From: DASSKP01 sp035695045 | GTDB taxonomy: Bacteria; Actinomycetota; Actinomycetes; JAFAQI01 | Assembly (NCBI GenBank): GCA_035695045.1 | Contig: DASSEX010000051.1 | Location: forward strand, 166,670-230,669 | Direction: 5' to 3' | DNA: 64,000 bases | In this document: one piece after another, positions 1-8,671 of the stretch | Layout of the letters: each line of letters begins with the position of its first letter | Position numbering within the stretch: the stretch's first letter is position 1 | The notes under the pieces: generated by a model | What the model saw: the letters and a program-made list of their open reading frames with translations, nothing else | What the model was told of the DNA's origin: nothing | Databases searched by the model: none | Position numbers and translations under genes: made by a program

Positions 1-1
1 C

Positions 2-466
2 AACGCCCGGGTCCTCGGACACGTCTTCGACCCACTGTCGGTGTTCTGGTGCTACGACGGCCACGGCCGGCTCGCCTCCGTGGTGGCGGAGGTGCACAAC
101 ACGTACGGCGAACGCCACGCCTACCTGCTCCGCCCCGACCAGGACGGCGACGCCGAGCAGGAGAAGAAGTTCTACGTCTCCCCCTTCTTCGACGTCAGCG
201 GCAGCTACCAACTTCGGTTCGACCTGACACCCGAGCTGGTCGCCACGAGCGTGACCCTGCGACGGGAGAGCGAGGTTGCGTTCCGTGCAAGCTTCCGCGG
301 CCGTCCGCAACCGGCCACACCCGGCGCGCTGCTCCGGCAGCTGATCCGCCAACCCCTCATGCCGCAACGCGTATCGGTGCTCATCCGGATCCATGGCATC
401 TGGCTGTGGCTTCGCCGCCTACCGGTCCGACCGCGGCCCCTTCACGTCCCTCAGGAAGGCATCTGA
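2..466 (+). CDS. DUF1365 family protein, 5' end outside window
   Basis: The reading frame is open from the first bases of the window, so the N-terminus is missing; 154 codons remain. The sequence FDPLSVFWCYDG, then EVHNTYGERHAYLL and KKFYVSPFF, is the hallmark core of DUF1365 proteins. The family has no proven reaction but nearly always sits beside a cyclopropane fatty acid synthase-like methyltransferase and a FAD-dependent amine oxidase-like protein, as in the mycobacterial Rv0447c-Rv0449c region. Here the stop codon is one base from the GTG start of just such a methyltransferase, so the two are translated together. I infer a role in modification of membrane fatty acids. The flavoprotein partner would be expected just upstream, outside the window. 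Confidence 0.9.
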   Translation, partial: NARVLGHVFDPLSVFWCYDGHGRLASVVAEVHNTYGERHAYLLRPDQDGDAEQEKKFYVSPFFDVSGSYQLRFDLTPELVATSVTLRRESEVAFRASFRGRPQPATPGALLRQLIRQPLMPQRVSVLIRIHGIWLWLRRLPVRPRPLHVPQEGI

Positions 467-467
467 C

Positions 468-1715
468 GTGTCCGTCTCACCGACACTCCCCCTGCAAGGT
501 CTCGCCCCGCATCCGCGAGCGCCGTTGAGTGCGACCGTCGCACAGCTCATCTTCGAACGAGCCGTGTCGCGGCTGCCCTTGCGCGTCACCCTTCCGGACG
601 GGCAGGTGCTGGGTCGGGGCACGTCGAGCTCGCCGGTCCTCCAGCTGGTGCGACCCGCCGCGTTCTTCGCCCGCATCGGACGCGACCGGAAGATCGGCTT
701 CGGCGAGTCCTACGTCGCCGGCGACTGGCGGCCGGGCAGCGATACCGACCTGGCCGATCTGCTGACCGTGTTCGCGGAACGGTTGACCAGCCTCGTGCCG
801 CCGTGGCTGCAGCGAATGCGTGCGCTGGTCGACCGGCCCATTCCGGCTCACCAGGACAACTCGCTCAACGGATCCCGCGCCAACATCGCGGCTCACTACG
901 ACCTCAGCAACGAGCTGTTCGCTGCCTTCCTCGACCCCACCATGAGCTACTCGTCGGCGTGGTTCGACACCGAGTCGGACGTCGACAGCGCCGACGACCT
1001 CGAGGGCGCGCAGGTGCGGAAGATCGACGCGATGCTCGACCTCGCCCGCGTCAAAGCCGGCACCCGCCTACTGGAGATCGGCTCAGGGTGGGGTGCGCTC
1101 GCGATTCGCGCCGGTCAGCGCGGCGCCCACGTCACGTCGATCACGTTGTCGGCCGAGCAGATGCAGCTCGCCCGCCGGCGGGTCGAGGAGGCAGGCCTGG
1201 CCGACCTGGTCGAGATCCGGGTGCAGGACTACCGGGAGGTGCAGGGCAGCTTCGACGCGATCGTCAGCGTCGAGATGATCGAGGCGGTCGGTGAGGCCTA
1301 CTGGCCCGACTACTTCAAGACGCTGGACCGACTGCTCGCGCCGGGTGGCACGGCGAGCATCCAGGCCATCACGATGGCGCACGACCGGCTGCTCGCGACG
1401 AGGCGAAGCTTCGGCTGGATCCAGAAGTACATCTTCCCGGGCGGCCTGATCCCTTCCCTGCGGGCGATCGACGAAAGCCTGGCCGCGCACACCACGCTGC
1501 GGGTCGTGCAAGGCCGTGAGCTGCGTCAGCACTACGCCCGCACACTGCGCCTGTGGCGGGAACGTTTCATCGACGCGTCGCCGCGCCTTCGCGCGCACGG
1601 GTTCGACGAGAGGTTCCACCGGATGTGGGAGTTTTACCTCGCCTACTCGGAGGCAGGCTTCCGCAGTGGCTACCTCGGCGTCAGCCAGCTGCAGCTGGCG
1701 AGGGCGGCGGCATGA
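468..1715 (+). CDS. Cyclopropane-fatty-acid synthase family SAM methyltransferase
   Basis: A 415-residue SAM-dependent methyltransferase of the CFAS/UfaA1 family, expected to methylate the double bond of acyl chains in phospholipids. The family signature AHYDLSNELFAAFLD with SYSSAWFD is followed by the SAM-binding loop LLEIGSGWGALA and by VEMIEAVGE, which carries family acidic residues. An upstream in-frame ATG would overlap the DUF1365 gene by 74 bases, so I use the GTG at 468, directly after the DUF1365 stop. The 3' end overlaps the next gene by ATGA. Such enzymes make cyclopropane, 10-methyl or precursor branched fatty acids; which product is made here cannot be read from the sequence. Confidence 0.9.
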   Translation: MSVSPTLPLQGLAPHPRAPLSATVAQLIFERAVSRLPLRVTLPDGQVLGRGTSSSPVLQLVRPAAFFARIGRDRKIGFGESYVAGDWRPGSDTDLADLLTVFAERLTSLVPPWLQRMRALVDRPIPAHQDNSLNGSRANIAAHYDLSNELFAAFLDPTMSYSSAWFDTESDVDSADDLEGAQVRKIDAMLDLARVKAGTRLLEIGSGWGALAIRAGQRGAHVTSITLSAEQMQLARRRVEEAGLADLVEIRVQDYREVQGSFDAIVSVEMIEAVGEAYWPDYFKTLDRLLAPGGTASIQAITMAHDRLLATRRSFGWIQKYIFPGGLIPSLRAIDESLAAHTTLRVVQGRELRQHYARTLRLWRERFIDASPRLRAHGFDERFHRMWEFYLAYSEAGFRSGYLGVSQLQLARAAA

Positions 1716-2452
1716 ACCTGCGCGGCAAGGTCGTCTGGGTGATCGGCGCATCAAGTGGCATCGGCGCCGCCACGGCCCGTGAGCTGGTGAACCGCGGCGC
1801 GACCGTCGCCATCTCCGCTCGACGCGAGGACCAGCTCGCGAAGGTCTCCGACGGCGACATGCTCGTGGTGCCTGCCGACGTCACCGATGCGCACTCGATC
1901 GCGGCGGCTGCGTCGCGGATCCGCGACGAACACGGTCGCATCGACATCGCCCTCATTTCCGCCGGGCACTGGAGGCAGACCGATCCCCATGCTTGGGACA
2001 CGGACGACTTCAACCGGCACGTGCAGGTCAACCTCGTCGGGAGCAGCAACGCGATCGCCGCCGTACTGCCCGAGATGTTGGAACGGCGCAGCGGCGTCAT
2101 CGCCGGGATCAGCTCGGTGGCGGGCTATCGGGGGCTGGCCGGCGCCGAGGCCTATGGCGCGACGAAAGCTGCACAGATCAACCTGCTGGAGTCGCTGCGG
2201 GTGCATCTCGCGAAGACCGGCGTGAAGGTGACGACGATCTGCCCAGGCTTCGTCCGCACCGATCTCACTGCGGGCAACCGCTTCCCCATGCCGTTCATCA
2301 TCGACGCCGACGACGCGGCGCGATCGATCTGCGACGGTCTCGAGCACGAACGCAACGAGATCGTGTTCCCCCTCCCGATGGCTCTGCTGATGAAAGCGGC
2401 ACGTCTGGTGCCGGTGAGCCTGTGGCCGCGACTCTGGGCAGGTGCTGCGTGA
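1712..2452 (+). CDS. SDR family oxidoreductase
   Basis: A 246-residue short-chain dehydrogenase/reductase. The N-terminal Rossmann motif is GASSGIG (residues about 10-16). The active site is visible as the Ser in GISSVAGYRG and the YGATK (YxxxK) motif. The start ATG lies within the ATGA overlap with the methyltransferase, and the stop overlaps the GTG of the next gene. It is therefore translationally coupled in the lipid cluster and probably reduces or oxidises an acyl or carbonyl intermediate; the substrate is not known. Confidence 0.88.
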   Translation: MNLRGKVVWVIGASSGIGAATARELVNRGATVAISARREDQLAKVSDGDMLVVPADVTDAHSIAAAASRIRDEHGRIDIALISAGHWRQTDPHAWDTDDFNRHVQVNLVGSSNAIAAVLPEMLERRSGVIAGISSVAGYRGLAGAEAYGATKAAQINLLESLRVHLAKTGVKVTTICPGFVRTDLTAGNRFPMPFIIDADDAARSICDGLEHERNEIVFPLPMALLMKAARLVPVSLWPRLWAGAA

Positions 2453-2889
2453 GGCTCGAACGAACTGTCACCGTCGACGTCCCCTTGAGCCAGGCGTTCG
2501 GTTTCCTGGCCGACTTCACCACGACGACGCAGTGGGATCCGGGAACGGTGTCGACGGTGCGACAGCACGGCGACGGGGGCGTCGGGACGACGTACCTCAA
2601 CACGTCCAGGTTCCTCGGCCGCGAGACCTCGCTGACGTACGCCGTCGAAGAGCTGGTGCCCGACCACCGGATCCGGCTCCGCGGCGAGAACAAGACGGTC
2701 GTCTCGGTCGACACCATGTCCTTCCGGCGCAAGGGACGGCTGACGGAAGTCACCTACACCGCCGAGTTCACGTTCAAGGGAGCAAGCCGGTTCCTCGCTC
2801 CCCTGCTGAAACCCGCGTTCATCCGTCTCGGCAACGATGCGGAGGCGGGTCTGCGATCGGCGCTCAGCGGGTTGCGTCGCAGCGCTTAG
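2449..2889 (+). CDS. SRPBCC / polyketide cyclase-like lipid-binding protein
   Basis: A 146-residue protein starting at a GTG that overlaps the SDR stop. It has the SRPBCC (START-like) pattern: an N-terminal beta strand with VDVPLSQAFGFLADF, a central TTYLNTSRFLGRETSLTYAVEE and a long C-terminal helix (LLKPAFIRLGNDAEAGLRS). These folds bind hydrophobic ligands in a deep cavity. As last gene of the co-translated set it probably holds or hands over a lipid intermediate. No catalytic residues can be assigned. Confidence 0.8.
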   Translation: MRLERTVTVDVPLSQAFGFLADFTTTTQWDPGTVSTVRQHGDGGVGTTYLNTSRFLGRETSLTYAVEELVPDHRIRLRGENKTVVSVDTMSFRRKGRLTEVTYTAEFTFKGASRFLAPLLKPAFIRLGNDAEAGLRSALSGLRRSA

Positions 2890-3005
2890 CGGGAGTCGCG
2901 GACGCTGTGCCTCTCGCGTCGCATGCCGAGCCGCTCCATCAACCGCCACGAGGGCTCGTTGCCGGTGAAGCAGCCGGCGACGACACGACGGAGGCCGACG
3001 TGTCA

Positions 3006-3011
3006 TAGCGT
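3006..3011 (+). promoter_or_regulatory. -10 box TAGCGT, leaderless start of the LLM oxidoreductase
   Basis: TAGCGT fits the actinobacterial TAnnnT -10 box and ends 7 bases before the ATG at 3019, so transcription would begin at or next to the start codon. No ribosome binding site is seen. Confidence 0.5.
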
Positions 3012-3018
3012 CGCTCTG

Positions 3019-3903
3019 ATGCGAATCGGCGTGTGCGTCCTGCCCGACGTCGCGTGGCGCGAGTGGCGGCGGCGTGTGCAGCTCCTCGACGAGCTCGGCG
3101 TCGACCACGCATGGACCTACGACCATCTCGCCTGGCGCGACCTGCGCGACGGTCCCTGGTTCACCGCTGTTCCGCTGCTGACGGCTGCGGCCACTGCGAC
3201 CAGGCGCATCCGGCTCGGAACGCTGGTCGCGTCGCCGAACTTGCGGCACCCGGTCGTCTTCGCCAAGGAGCTCGTCGCACTCGACCGGATCAGCGACGGA
3301 CGCATCATCGCCGGTGTCGGCGCCGGCGCGGTCACCGGCTGGGACACCCACATGCTCGGGCAGGCGAAGCTCGACGGTCGTGAGCGCGCCGACCGTTACG
3401 AGGAGTTCGTCGAGCTCCTCGCCCTCCTGCTGCGCGAGGGCAGGGCGTCGTACCAGGGGAAGTGGTACGTCGCCGACGACGCGCGCTCGCATCCGGGCCC
3501 GGTCCGACAACCCCTGCCACTGGCGATCGCCGCGAGCGGACCGCGAGGGATGCGGCTGGCCGCAGAGCACGGCGACACCTGGATCACCACCGGCGACCTG
3601 AAGGTCCCCGGCGCTCTCGACATCGACGCCAGCGTGCGGCTGGTCGGCGAGCAGGTGCAACGGCTGGACGAGATCTGCGCCGCGAGCGGTCGCGACCCCG
3701 GTACCTTGCGGCGCCTCGTGTCGACCGGAGGGCAGCTGGCGAGCGCACTGGAGTCAGCGGAGGCGTTCGCGGAGGCGGTCGGCCGTTACGCCGAGGCGGG
3801 TGCGACCGATCTCGTCGTGCACTGGCCGCGTCCGACCCCGCCGTACGAGGGAGACGACAGCGCACTGCCCGGGATCCTCGCATCGCAGCTCGAATCGGGA
3901 TGA
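3019..3903 (+). CDS. LLM class F420/FMN-dependent oxidoreductase
   Basis: A 294-residue luciferase-like monooxygenase family protein. Typical features are the N-terminal MRIGVCVLPDVAWREW, YDHLAWRDL, the strand RIRLGTLVASPNLRHPV and FAKELVALDRISDGRIIAGVGAG. These proteins use F420 or FMN to oxidise or reduce small organic substrates; in Actinomycetota F420 is common. In-frame codons upstream of 3019 exist, but the ATG at 3019 lies 7 bases after a TAGCGT box and starts exactly where homologs do. It stands alone between the lipid cluster and marR. Confidence 0.87.
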   Translation: MRIGVCVLPDVAWREWRRRVQLLDELGVDHAWTYDHLAWRDLRDGPWFTAVPLLTAAATATRRIRLGTLVASPNLRHPVVFAKELVALDRISDGRIIAGVGAGAVTGWDTHMLGQAKLDGRERADRYEEFVELLALLLREGRASYQGKWYVADDARSHPGPVRQPLPLAIAASGPRGMRLAAEHGDTWITTGDLKVPGALDIDASVRLVGEQVQRLDEICAASGRDPGTLRRLVSTGGQLASALESAEAFAEAVGRYAEAGATDLVVHWPRPTPPYEGDDSALPGILASQLESG

Positions 3904-3920
3904 TTGCGCCGACCAACTGA

Positions 3921-3950
3921 TTGCATGAGTCAACCAATCTGTGCTACAAC
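3921..3950 (+). promoter_or_regulatory. Promoter and possible MarR operator upstream of the MarR gene
   Basis: A -35-like TTGCAT (3921-3926), an 18-base spacer and a -10-like TACAAC (3945-3950) lie just before the ATG at 3961. The -35 box sits in an imperfect palindrome, TTGCATGAGTCAA (3921-3933), a size and position suited to autorepression by the MarR protein. The operator role is inferred. Confidence 0.45.
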
Positions 3951-3960
3951 TCTTCGTGCA

Positions 3961-4431
3961 ATGACCAACTCCCCCGCTGTCACGACGATCGCCGAGCAGG
4001 TCGGCCGGCTGGTCCGGCTGACCAAGGCCTGGCGCAGTGCGCACGCCGACCCCCGGCTGCACCCGCAGGGCGCCGCGCACATGCTGCTGCTGCCTCTGCA
4101 CCATCACGGCGCGATGCGCAGCCAGGCGCTCGCCGAGCTGACCCACACCGACCCGTCGACGATCAGCCGGCACGTCTCGCTGCTGCTCGGCGAAGGCCTG
4201 ATCGCCCGGCAGGCGGACCAGACGGACGGCCGGGCCAGCCTGCTGGTGCTCACCGACAAGGGTCACGAGCGCGTCTGCGAGATGCGACAGGGCCGCGACC
4301 TGATGATCGCCGGCCTGCTCAGCGACTGGAGTGACGCCGACGTGAACCGGCTGGCCAAGCTGCTCGGCCGGTTCAACGACTCTTTCGAGACCGCGCTCGA
4401 CGACGAGCGCGCAGACCTGGAGACCGCGTGA
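3961..4431 (+). CDS. MarR family transcriptional regulator
   Basis: A 156-residue winged-helix regulator. The helix-turn-helix is at about residues 57-80 (RSQALAELTHTDPSTISRHV) and the wing with the family Asp/Arg motif is QTDGRASLLVLTDKG. The ATG at 3961 is used; earlier in-frame codons would run into the promoter. The stop overlaps the GTG of the MFS exporter, a classic MarR-repressor/efflux-pump pair, so it probably represses its own operon and is released by a toxic ligand. Confidence 0.92.
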   Translation: MTNSPAVTTIAEQVGRLVRLTKAWRSAHADPRLHPQGAAHMLLLPLHHHGAMRSQALAELTHTDPSTISRHVSLLLGEGLIARQADQTDGRASLLVLTDKGHERVCEMRQGRDLMIAGLLSDWSDADVNRLAKLLGRFNDSFETALDDERADLETA

Positions 4432-6197
4432 CCACCGCTGCACCCCCTGCCCCCGGCGGTGCTGACAGCCACCTGCTGTCGCACCGGCAGATCCTCACCA
4501 TCCTGTCCGGGCTGCTGCTCGGCATGTTCCTGGCGGCTCTCGACCAGACCGTCGTCGCCACCGGCATCCGCGTCATCGCCGACAACCTGCACGGCTACAG
4601 CCTTCAGGCGTGGGCGACGACGGCGTTCCTCATCACGTCGACGATCACGACGCCGCTCTACGGCAAGCTGTCCGACCAGTACGGTCGCAAGCCGTTCTTC
4701 ATGGGCGCGATCACCATCTTCATCACGGGCTCCGCCCTGTGCGGCCTGTCCCAGTCGATGTACGAGCTGGCGGCGTTCCGCGCCATCCAGGGCCTCGGCG
4801 CCGGCGGTCTGTTCACCCTCGCGCTCGCGATCATCGGCGACCTGGTCGGCCCGCGCGAGCGGGCGCGCTACCAGGGCTACTTCCTCGCGGTCTTCGGGAC
4901 GGCGTCCGTGCTCGGCCCGGTCGTCGGCGGTTTCCTCGCCGGCCAGGCGTCGGTGCTCGGCATCACCGGCTGGCGCTGGATCTTCTGGATCAACGTGCCG
5001 ATCGGCATGTTCGCGCTGCTCGTGGTGTCACGCGTGTTGCAGGTGCAGCACGTGTTCCACAAGCACCGCATCGACTGGCAGGGCGCACTGTCGCTCGTCA
5101 TTGCTCTCGTGCCGTTGCTGACGGTCGCCGAGCAGGGACGCTCCTGGGGCTGGGGCTCGGGCCGCGCGCTCGCGTGTTACATCGTCGGCGTCATCGGCAT
5201 CGTGCTGTTCTTCCTCGCGGAGCGTGCGTGCGGCGAGGACGCGTTGCTGCCGCTGCGGATGTTCCGCAACAAGACGTTCCGCATCGGCGGCCTGTCCAGC
5301 GTCGTCATCGGCATGGGCATGTTCGGTGGCCTGCTGATGCTGCCGCAGTACCTCCAGGTGGTGAAGGGTGCGTCCCCGACGACAGCGGGACTCGAGACGC
5401 TGCCGATGACGATCGGCATGATGACCGGCTCGATCATCTCGGGCCAGACCATCGCCCGCACCGCGCGCTACAAGATCTTCCCGGTCGTCGGCACCGCGCT
5501 GATGGTCGTCGCGATGGTGCTGTTCCACTTCGTCAGCGCGACCACGCCGCTGTGGCAGGTCATGATCGTCATGCTGGTGATGGGCCTCGGACTCGGCGGC
5601 AACATGCAGCCGGTGATCCTCGCCGTGCAGAACGCGGTGGCGCCCCGGGAGATCGGTGTCGCGACGTCGTCGGTCACCTTCTCCCGGCAGATGGGCGGCA
5701 CGCTCGGCACCGCGGTCTTCCTGTCGATTCTGTTCAGCGTGCTCGCGGACCACATCCGGCACGCGTTGCAGGCGGCCGCGCAGACCGGCGCATGGAAAGC
5801 GGCCGCGGCGGCGCACCCGGCGCAGCTTCAGCTCATCCGCTCAGGCGGCAGCGGGCATGCGCTGAACGACACGTCGTTCATCCAGAAGCTCGATCCCGTT
5901 CTCGCCGCGCCGTTCAAGACCGGCTTCGCGCAGTCGATGGACCTCGTCTTCCTCGTCGCGGCTGTCATCGTGGCGGTCGGCTTCATCATCATCTGGCAGC
6001 TCCCGGAGCTTCCGCTGCGGATGGAGAGCGGCAACGCGGCGCGGATGGCCGAGCGGCAGAAGGCGGCAGCCGACGAAGGCATTCCTGCCACTGTGCCGCC
6101 GCAGGACGCCGTACCGGCGTCGTCGGACGACGACGTCATGGGGATTCCGTCGGCAGTCGCGCCTGACGCCGTGGCGCCCGGGTCGACTCCCCGCTGA
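4428..6197 (+). CDS. MFS drug transporter, DHA2 (EmrB/QacA) family
   Basis: A 589-residue, 14-helix proton-driven exporter. Near the N-terminus are LAALDQTVVATGIRVIADNL and, in the first cytoplasmic loop, GKLSDQYGRKPFF (motif A). Further on comes the antiporter motif FGTASVLGPVVGGFLAG (motif C). The tail after the last helix (about residues 530-589) is a soluble, low-complexity segment. The GTG start overlaps the marR stop. Likely substrates are hydrophobic or cationic drugs; the specificity cannot be read from sequence. Confidence 0.92.
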   Translation: MTTAAPPAPGGADSHLLSHRQILTILSGLLLGMFLAALDQTVVATGIRVIADNLHGYSLQAWATTAFLITSTITTPLYGKLSDQYGRKPFFMGAITIFITGSALCGLSQSMYELAAFRAIQGLGAGGLFTLALAIIGDLVGPRERARYQGYFLAVFGTASVLGPVVGGFLAGQASVLGITGWRWIFWINVPIGMFALLVVSRVLQVQHVFHKHRIDWQGALSLVIALVPLLTVAEQGRSWGWGSGRALACYIVGVIGIVLFFLAERACGEDALLPLRMFRNKTFRIGGLSSVVIGMGMFGGLLMLPQYLQVVKGASPTTAGLETLPMTIGMMTGSIISGQTIARTARYKIFPVVGTALMVVAMVLFHFVSATTPLWQVMIVMLVMGLGLGGNMQPVILAVQNAVAPREIGVATSSVTFSRQMGGTLGTAVFLSILFSVLADHIRHALQAAAQTGAWKAAAAAHPAQLQLIRSGGSGHALNDTSFIQKLDPVLAAPFKTGFAQSMDLVFLVAAVIVAVGFIIIWQLPELPLRMESGNAARMAERQKAAADEGIPATVPPQDAVPASSDDDVMGIPSAVAPDAVAPGSTPR

Positions 6198-6252
6198 CCG
6201 CGGCCTCGCCCGCAGACAGGTCACCGGCCGATGACGTGGAGTCGCAGCCGAC

Positions 6253-6432
6253 CTACGGTCCATGTTCCTCGGGGATGTCGGCCAGGCAGGGGTGCGCGAC
6301 CAACCACTCCCAGGCAGCGGTTTGATCACGATGGACTGACTCGTTGCCGCAGTCACAGGTGGCGCGCCAAAGACCTCCCGGCGCCGGCAAGACGTCGGGG
6401 CCGAGCGAAAGCGCCGTGACGACATCACTCAT
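6253..6432 (-). CDS. Small hypothetical protein with CxC and HPC residues
   Basis: A 59-residue open frame filling most of the 336-base gap between the exporter and the next SDR gene. It contains CDCGNE and, about 20 residues on, LVAHPC, three cysteines and a histidine that could bind zinc. I take the internal ATG at 6432; an ATG at 6462 would add ten residues. No convincing ribosome binding site is seen. It resembles small conserved actinobacterial proteins in composition, but I do not recognise the family. Confidence 0.45.
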   Translation of the reverse strand: MSDVVTALSLGPDVLPAPGGLWRATCDCGNESVHRDQTAAWEWLVAHPCLADIPEEHGP

Positions 6433-6520
6433 ACGAATCAGGGTGTGACGTTCGCACGGCACGTTCCGTGACGCACGTCACGACAAGACTGTGCTGAGCA
6501 GCACTCCTCGCGCGAGACCC

Positions 6521-6526
6521 TACGCT
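6521..6526 (+). promoter_or_regulatory. -10 box TACGCT, leaderless start of the SDR gene
   Basis: TACGCT (TAnnnT) ends 7 bases before the ATG at 6534, with no ribosome binding site between them, so the transcript probably begins at the start codon. Confidence 0.5.
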
Positions 6527-6533
6527 GCCCGTC

Positions 6534-7298
6534 ATGGATCTCGGGCTCACCGGCAAGGTTGCGCTGGTCACGGGCGTCAGCTACGGGATCGGTGCGGCCG
6601 CTGCTGACGCGTTCATCCGCGAGGGTGCGCAGGTGTTCGGGACCAGCCGGTCTGCACCGGCGGAGCGCCATGGACTGGCGCACCTGAGCCTCGACATGAG
6701 TCAGGCCGACGCCGGCGACAAGGCGGTCGCCGCTTGCCTGGAGGAGTTCGGGCGCCTGGATGTGCTCGTCAACAACGTGGGCAGCGGACGCATCGGCACC
6801 GGCTTCGCTGCCGAGTCGGACGACATCTGGCAGCAGTTCTGGGAGCTCAACTTCATGTCGGCCGTGCGTACCACCCGCGCAGCGTTGCATCCGCTCAGCA
6901 CGCACGGCGGCGTCGTCGTGAACGTCTCGAGCATCAACGGCCGGCTGCCGGAATCCGGCATCTATGCGTACAGCGCGAGCAAGGCCGCCATGAACAACCT
7001 GACCGTCAACCTTGCCCGCGAATACGCCTCCCGCCAGGTCCGCGTGGTGGGTGTCGCGCCTGGACCGGTTGACACGCCGTTGTGGCTCGGCCCCACTGGT
7101 GTCGCCGCGCAGGCGTCCGCACTCGGCGCCGGCGACGCCGAGTCGATCATCGCGAGTGCGCGGAAGGGCGTGCCCATCGGGCGCTTCAGTTCGGCCGAAG
7201 AGGTCGCCGACCTGATCGTGTTCCTGGCAAGCCCGCGGGCCGGGTCCCTCACAGGCACCACCGTCACCATCGACGGCGGCATCACCCCGACGACCTAG
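6534..7298 (+). CDS. SDR family oxidoreductase
   Basis: A 254-residue classical SDR. It shows TGVSYGIG for cofactor binding, NNVGSG (usual NNAG), the catalytic Ser in VVNVSSINGRLP and the YSASK motif, then the C-terminal signature SLTGTTVTIDGG. This end motif is typical of FabG-like enzymes that use NAD(P)(H) on a hydroxyl/keto group. It is a single gene with its own leaderless promoter, so context gives no hint of the substrate. Confidence 0.9.
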   Translation: MDLGLTGKVALVTGVSYGIGAAAADAFIREGAQVFGTSRSAPAERHGLAHLSLDMSQADAGDKAVAACLEEFGRLDVLVNNVGSGRIGTGFAAESDDIWQQFWELNFMSAVRTTRAALHPLSTHGGVVVNVSSINGRLPESGIYAYSASKAAMNNLTVNLAREYASRQVRVVGVAPGPVDTPLWLGPTGVAAQASALGAGDAESIIASARKGVPIGRFSSAEEVADLIVFLASPRAGSLTGTTVTIDGGITPTT

Positions 7299-7325
7299 CG
7301 AATCGGCCCCCGCTCGACGTGCACC

Positions 7326-7331
7326 TACAGT
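7326..7331 (+). promoter_or_regulatory. -10 box TACAGT, leaderless start of the TPR protein gene
   Basis: TACAGT ends 6 bases before the ATG at 7338. This is the TAnnnT-N6-start pattern of leaderless actinobacterial genes. Confidence 0.5.
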
Positions 7332-7337
7332 GCCCGC

Positions 7338-7985
7338 ATGGGCTACGAGGACACTCTTGCAGCGTTCCGTCGGGGTGACAACGCGGAGGCCGAACGCCTG
7401 GCTCTGGCCGACCTCGAGGCTGCGGCCGCCGCCGGCGATCGTGCCGGCCAGGTCGACGCGCTGTGCATGCTGGCTCGCGTCGCGTTGCGGGACGGTCGCC
7501 TCGACGATGTCGAGGCCAAGTCACTGGCTGCCCACCAATCGGCTGGTGGAGAAGTGCGCCTGCAGCGCATGCCGCTGCACCTGCGAGCCGTCGCCGCACG
7601 CATGGCCAATCGTCACGACGAAGCACGTGACCTCTATCGGCAGAGCATCCGCCTGAACGCTGAGCTCGGCGAGATGCGGATGGCAGCCGCTGAACACCGC
7701 AACCTTGCCTACGTCGAACTACGCGCCGGCGACCTGGACGAAGCCCGACGCCTGTTCGCCGAGTCGCGCCGGCTGTTCGCCGGACTCGACGCGCCCTCCA
7801 TGGCCCCTTATCTGACCTTCGACGAGGCCACCGTGGCCGCGCTTGATGGAGATGCCGTCACCGCTCGGACGAAGCTCAGCGCGGCCGAGTCACTGTTCGC
7901 GGCCCAGGGCGTGGCACCTGACCCCGACGACGCCGTCGAGATCACGGACCTCCGACGACGCCTGGACGCGCAACCGAACGGTTGA
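7338..7985 (+). CDS. TPR-like repeat protein of unknown function
   Basis: A 215-residue soluble, mainly helical protein with degenerate tetratricopeptide repeats: ALCMLARVALRDGRLDDVEA, HLRAVAARMANRHDEARDLY, EHRNLAYVELRAGDLDEARR and ATVAALDGDAVTARTKLSAA are spaced about 40 residues apart. Such repeats form a superhelix for protein-protein contacts. There is no signal peptide or enzymatic domain. Its partner is unknown. Confidence 0.75.
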   Translation: MGYEDTLAAFRRGDNAEAERLALADLEAAAAAGDRAGQVDALCMLARVALRDGRLDDVEAKSLAAHQSAGGEVRLQRMPLHLRAVAARMANRHDEARDLYRQSIRLNAELGEMRMAAAEHRNLAYVELRAGDLDEARRLFAESRRLFAGLDAPSMAPYLTFDEATVAALDGDAVTARTKLSAAESLFAAQGVAPDPDDAVEITDLRRRLDAQPNG

Positions 7986-8020
7986 CGGGGCCCGGAAGTG
8001 GCACCGTTGCCCGCGCCATG

Positions 8021-8614
8021 TCACGCCGGCCTTCCCTTCTGGGGATGGGGCGTGTCACCGCGCGCCAGCATCTCGACGTACTGCTGGATCCGGCGGGCGC
8101 GCGTCTCAGCGCGCTTGGCCTCCTGAACCCGGTACACGACGGCGAACTTGTTCGTGCGGGTCAGCACGTCCCACATCCTCTGCGCAGCCGGCGATGCGGC
8201 AATCGCGTCGCGCAGGTCGTCCGGAACATCGAGCGACGCAGATCCGCCGTACGCGCTCTGCCACCGCCCGTTCGCCTTTGCCCGCTCGACTTCCGCGAGA
8301 CCGGCCGGCTGCATTCGTCCTTCGGCAATCAGACGCTCGGCTGCCTGCACGTTCCGCTGCGACCAAAGGCTGCGGGCGCGACGTGGGGTGAACCGGACGC
8401 GGTACGTCGCGCCGTCACCGCGGGTGAGCTGCCCGTCGATCCAGCCGTAGCAGAGAGCCTCGAGCAGTGCGTCGTCGTAGGTCAGGCTCGTCGGCCCCGC
8501 GGCTCCCTTCCTCGCCAGCACGAGGCGTACACCGCTCGATGTCGCGTGGTTGTCGGCCAGCCAGGCACGCCAACGGGCCGCGTCCGCGACGAGCAACTCG
8601 GGTGTCTCGACCAC
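8021..8614 (-). CDS. YdeI/OmpD-associated family protein
   Basis: A 197-residue protein of the YdeI (bacteriocin-protection) family, with WRAWLADNH, SGVRLVLARKG, LTYDDALLEALCYGWIDGQ and RFTPRRARSLWSQRN. The family function is poorly understood; some members are linked to peptide tolerance. The frame is open upstream to an ATG at 8665, but I prefer the GTG at 8614: family members begin just before ETPELL, and GAGAAT at 8622-8627 lies 7 bases before it as a possible leaderless -10 box. Confidence 0.82.
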   Translation of the reverse strand: MVETPELLVADAARWRAWLADNHATSSGVRLVLARKGAAGPTSLTYDDALLEALCYGWIDGQLTRGDGATYRVRFTPRRARSLWSQRNVQAAERLIAEGRMQPAGLAEVERAKANGRWQSAYGGSASLDVPDDLRDAIAASPAAQRMWDVLTRTNKFAVVYRVQEAKRAETRARRIQQYVEMLARGDTPHPQKGRPA

Positions 8615-8671
8615 GTCAACGATTCTCGCCGTCCCGCCGCGCTCAGGTAGCGGTGAGGACTCCACGCACGA

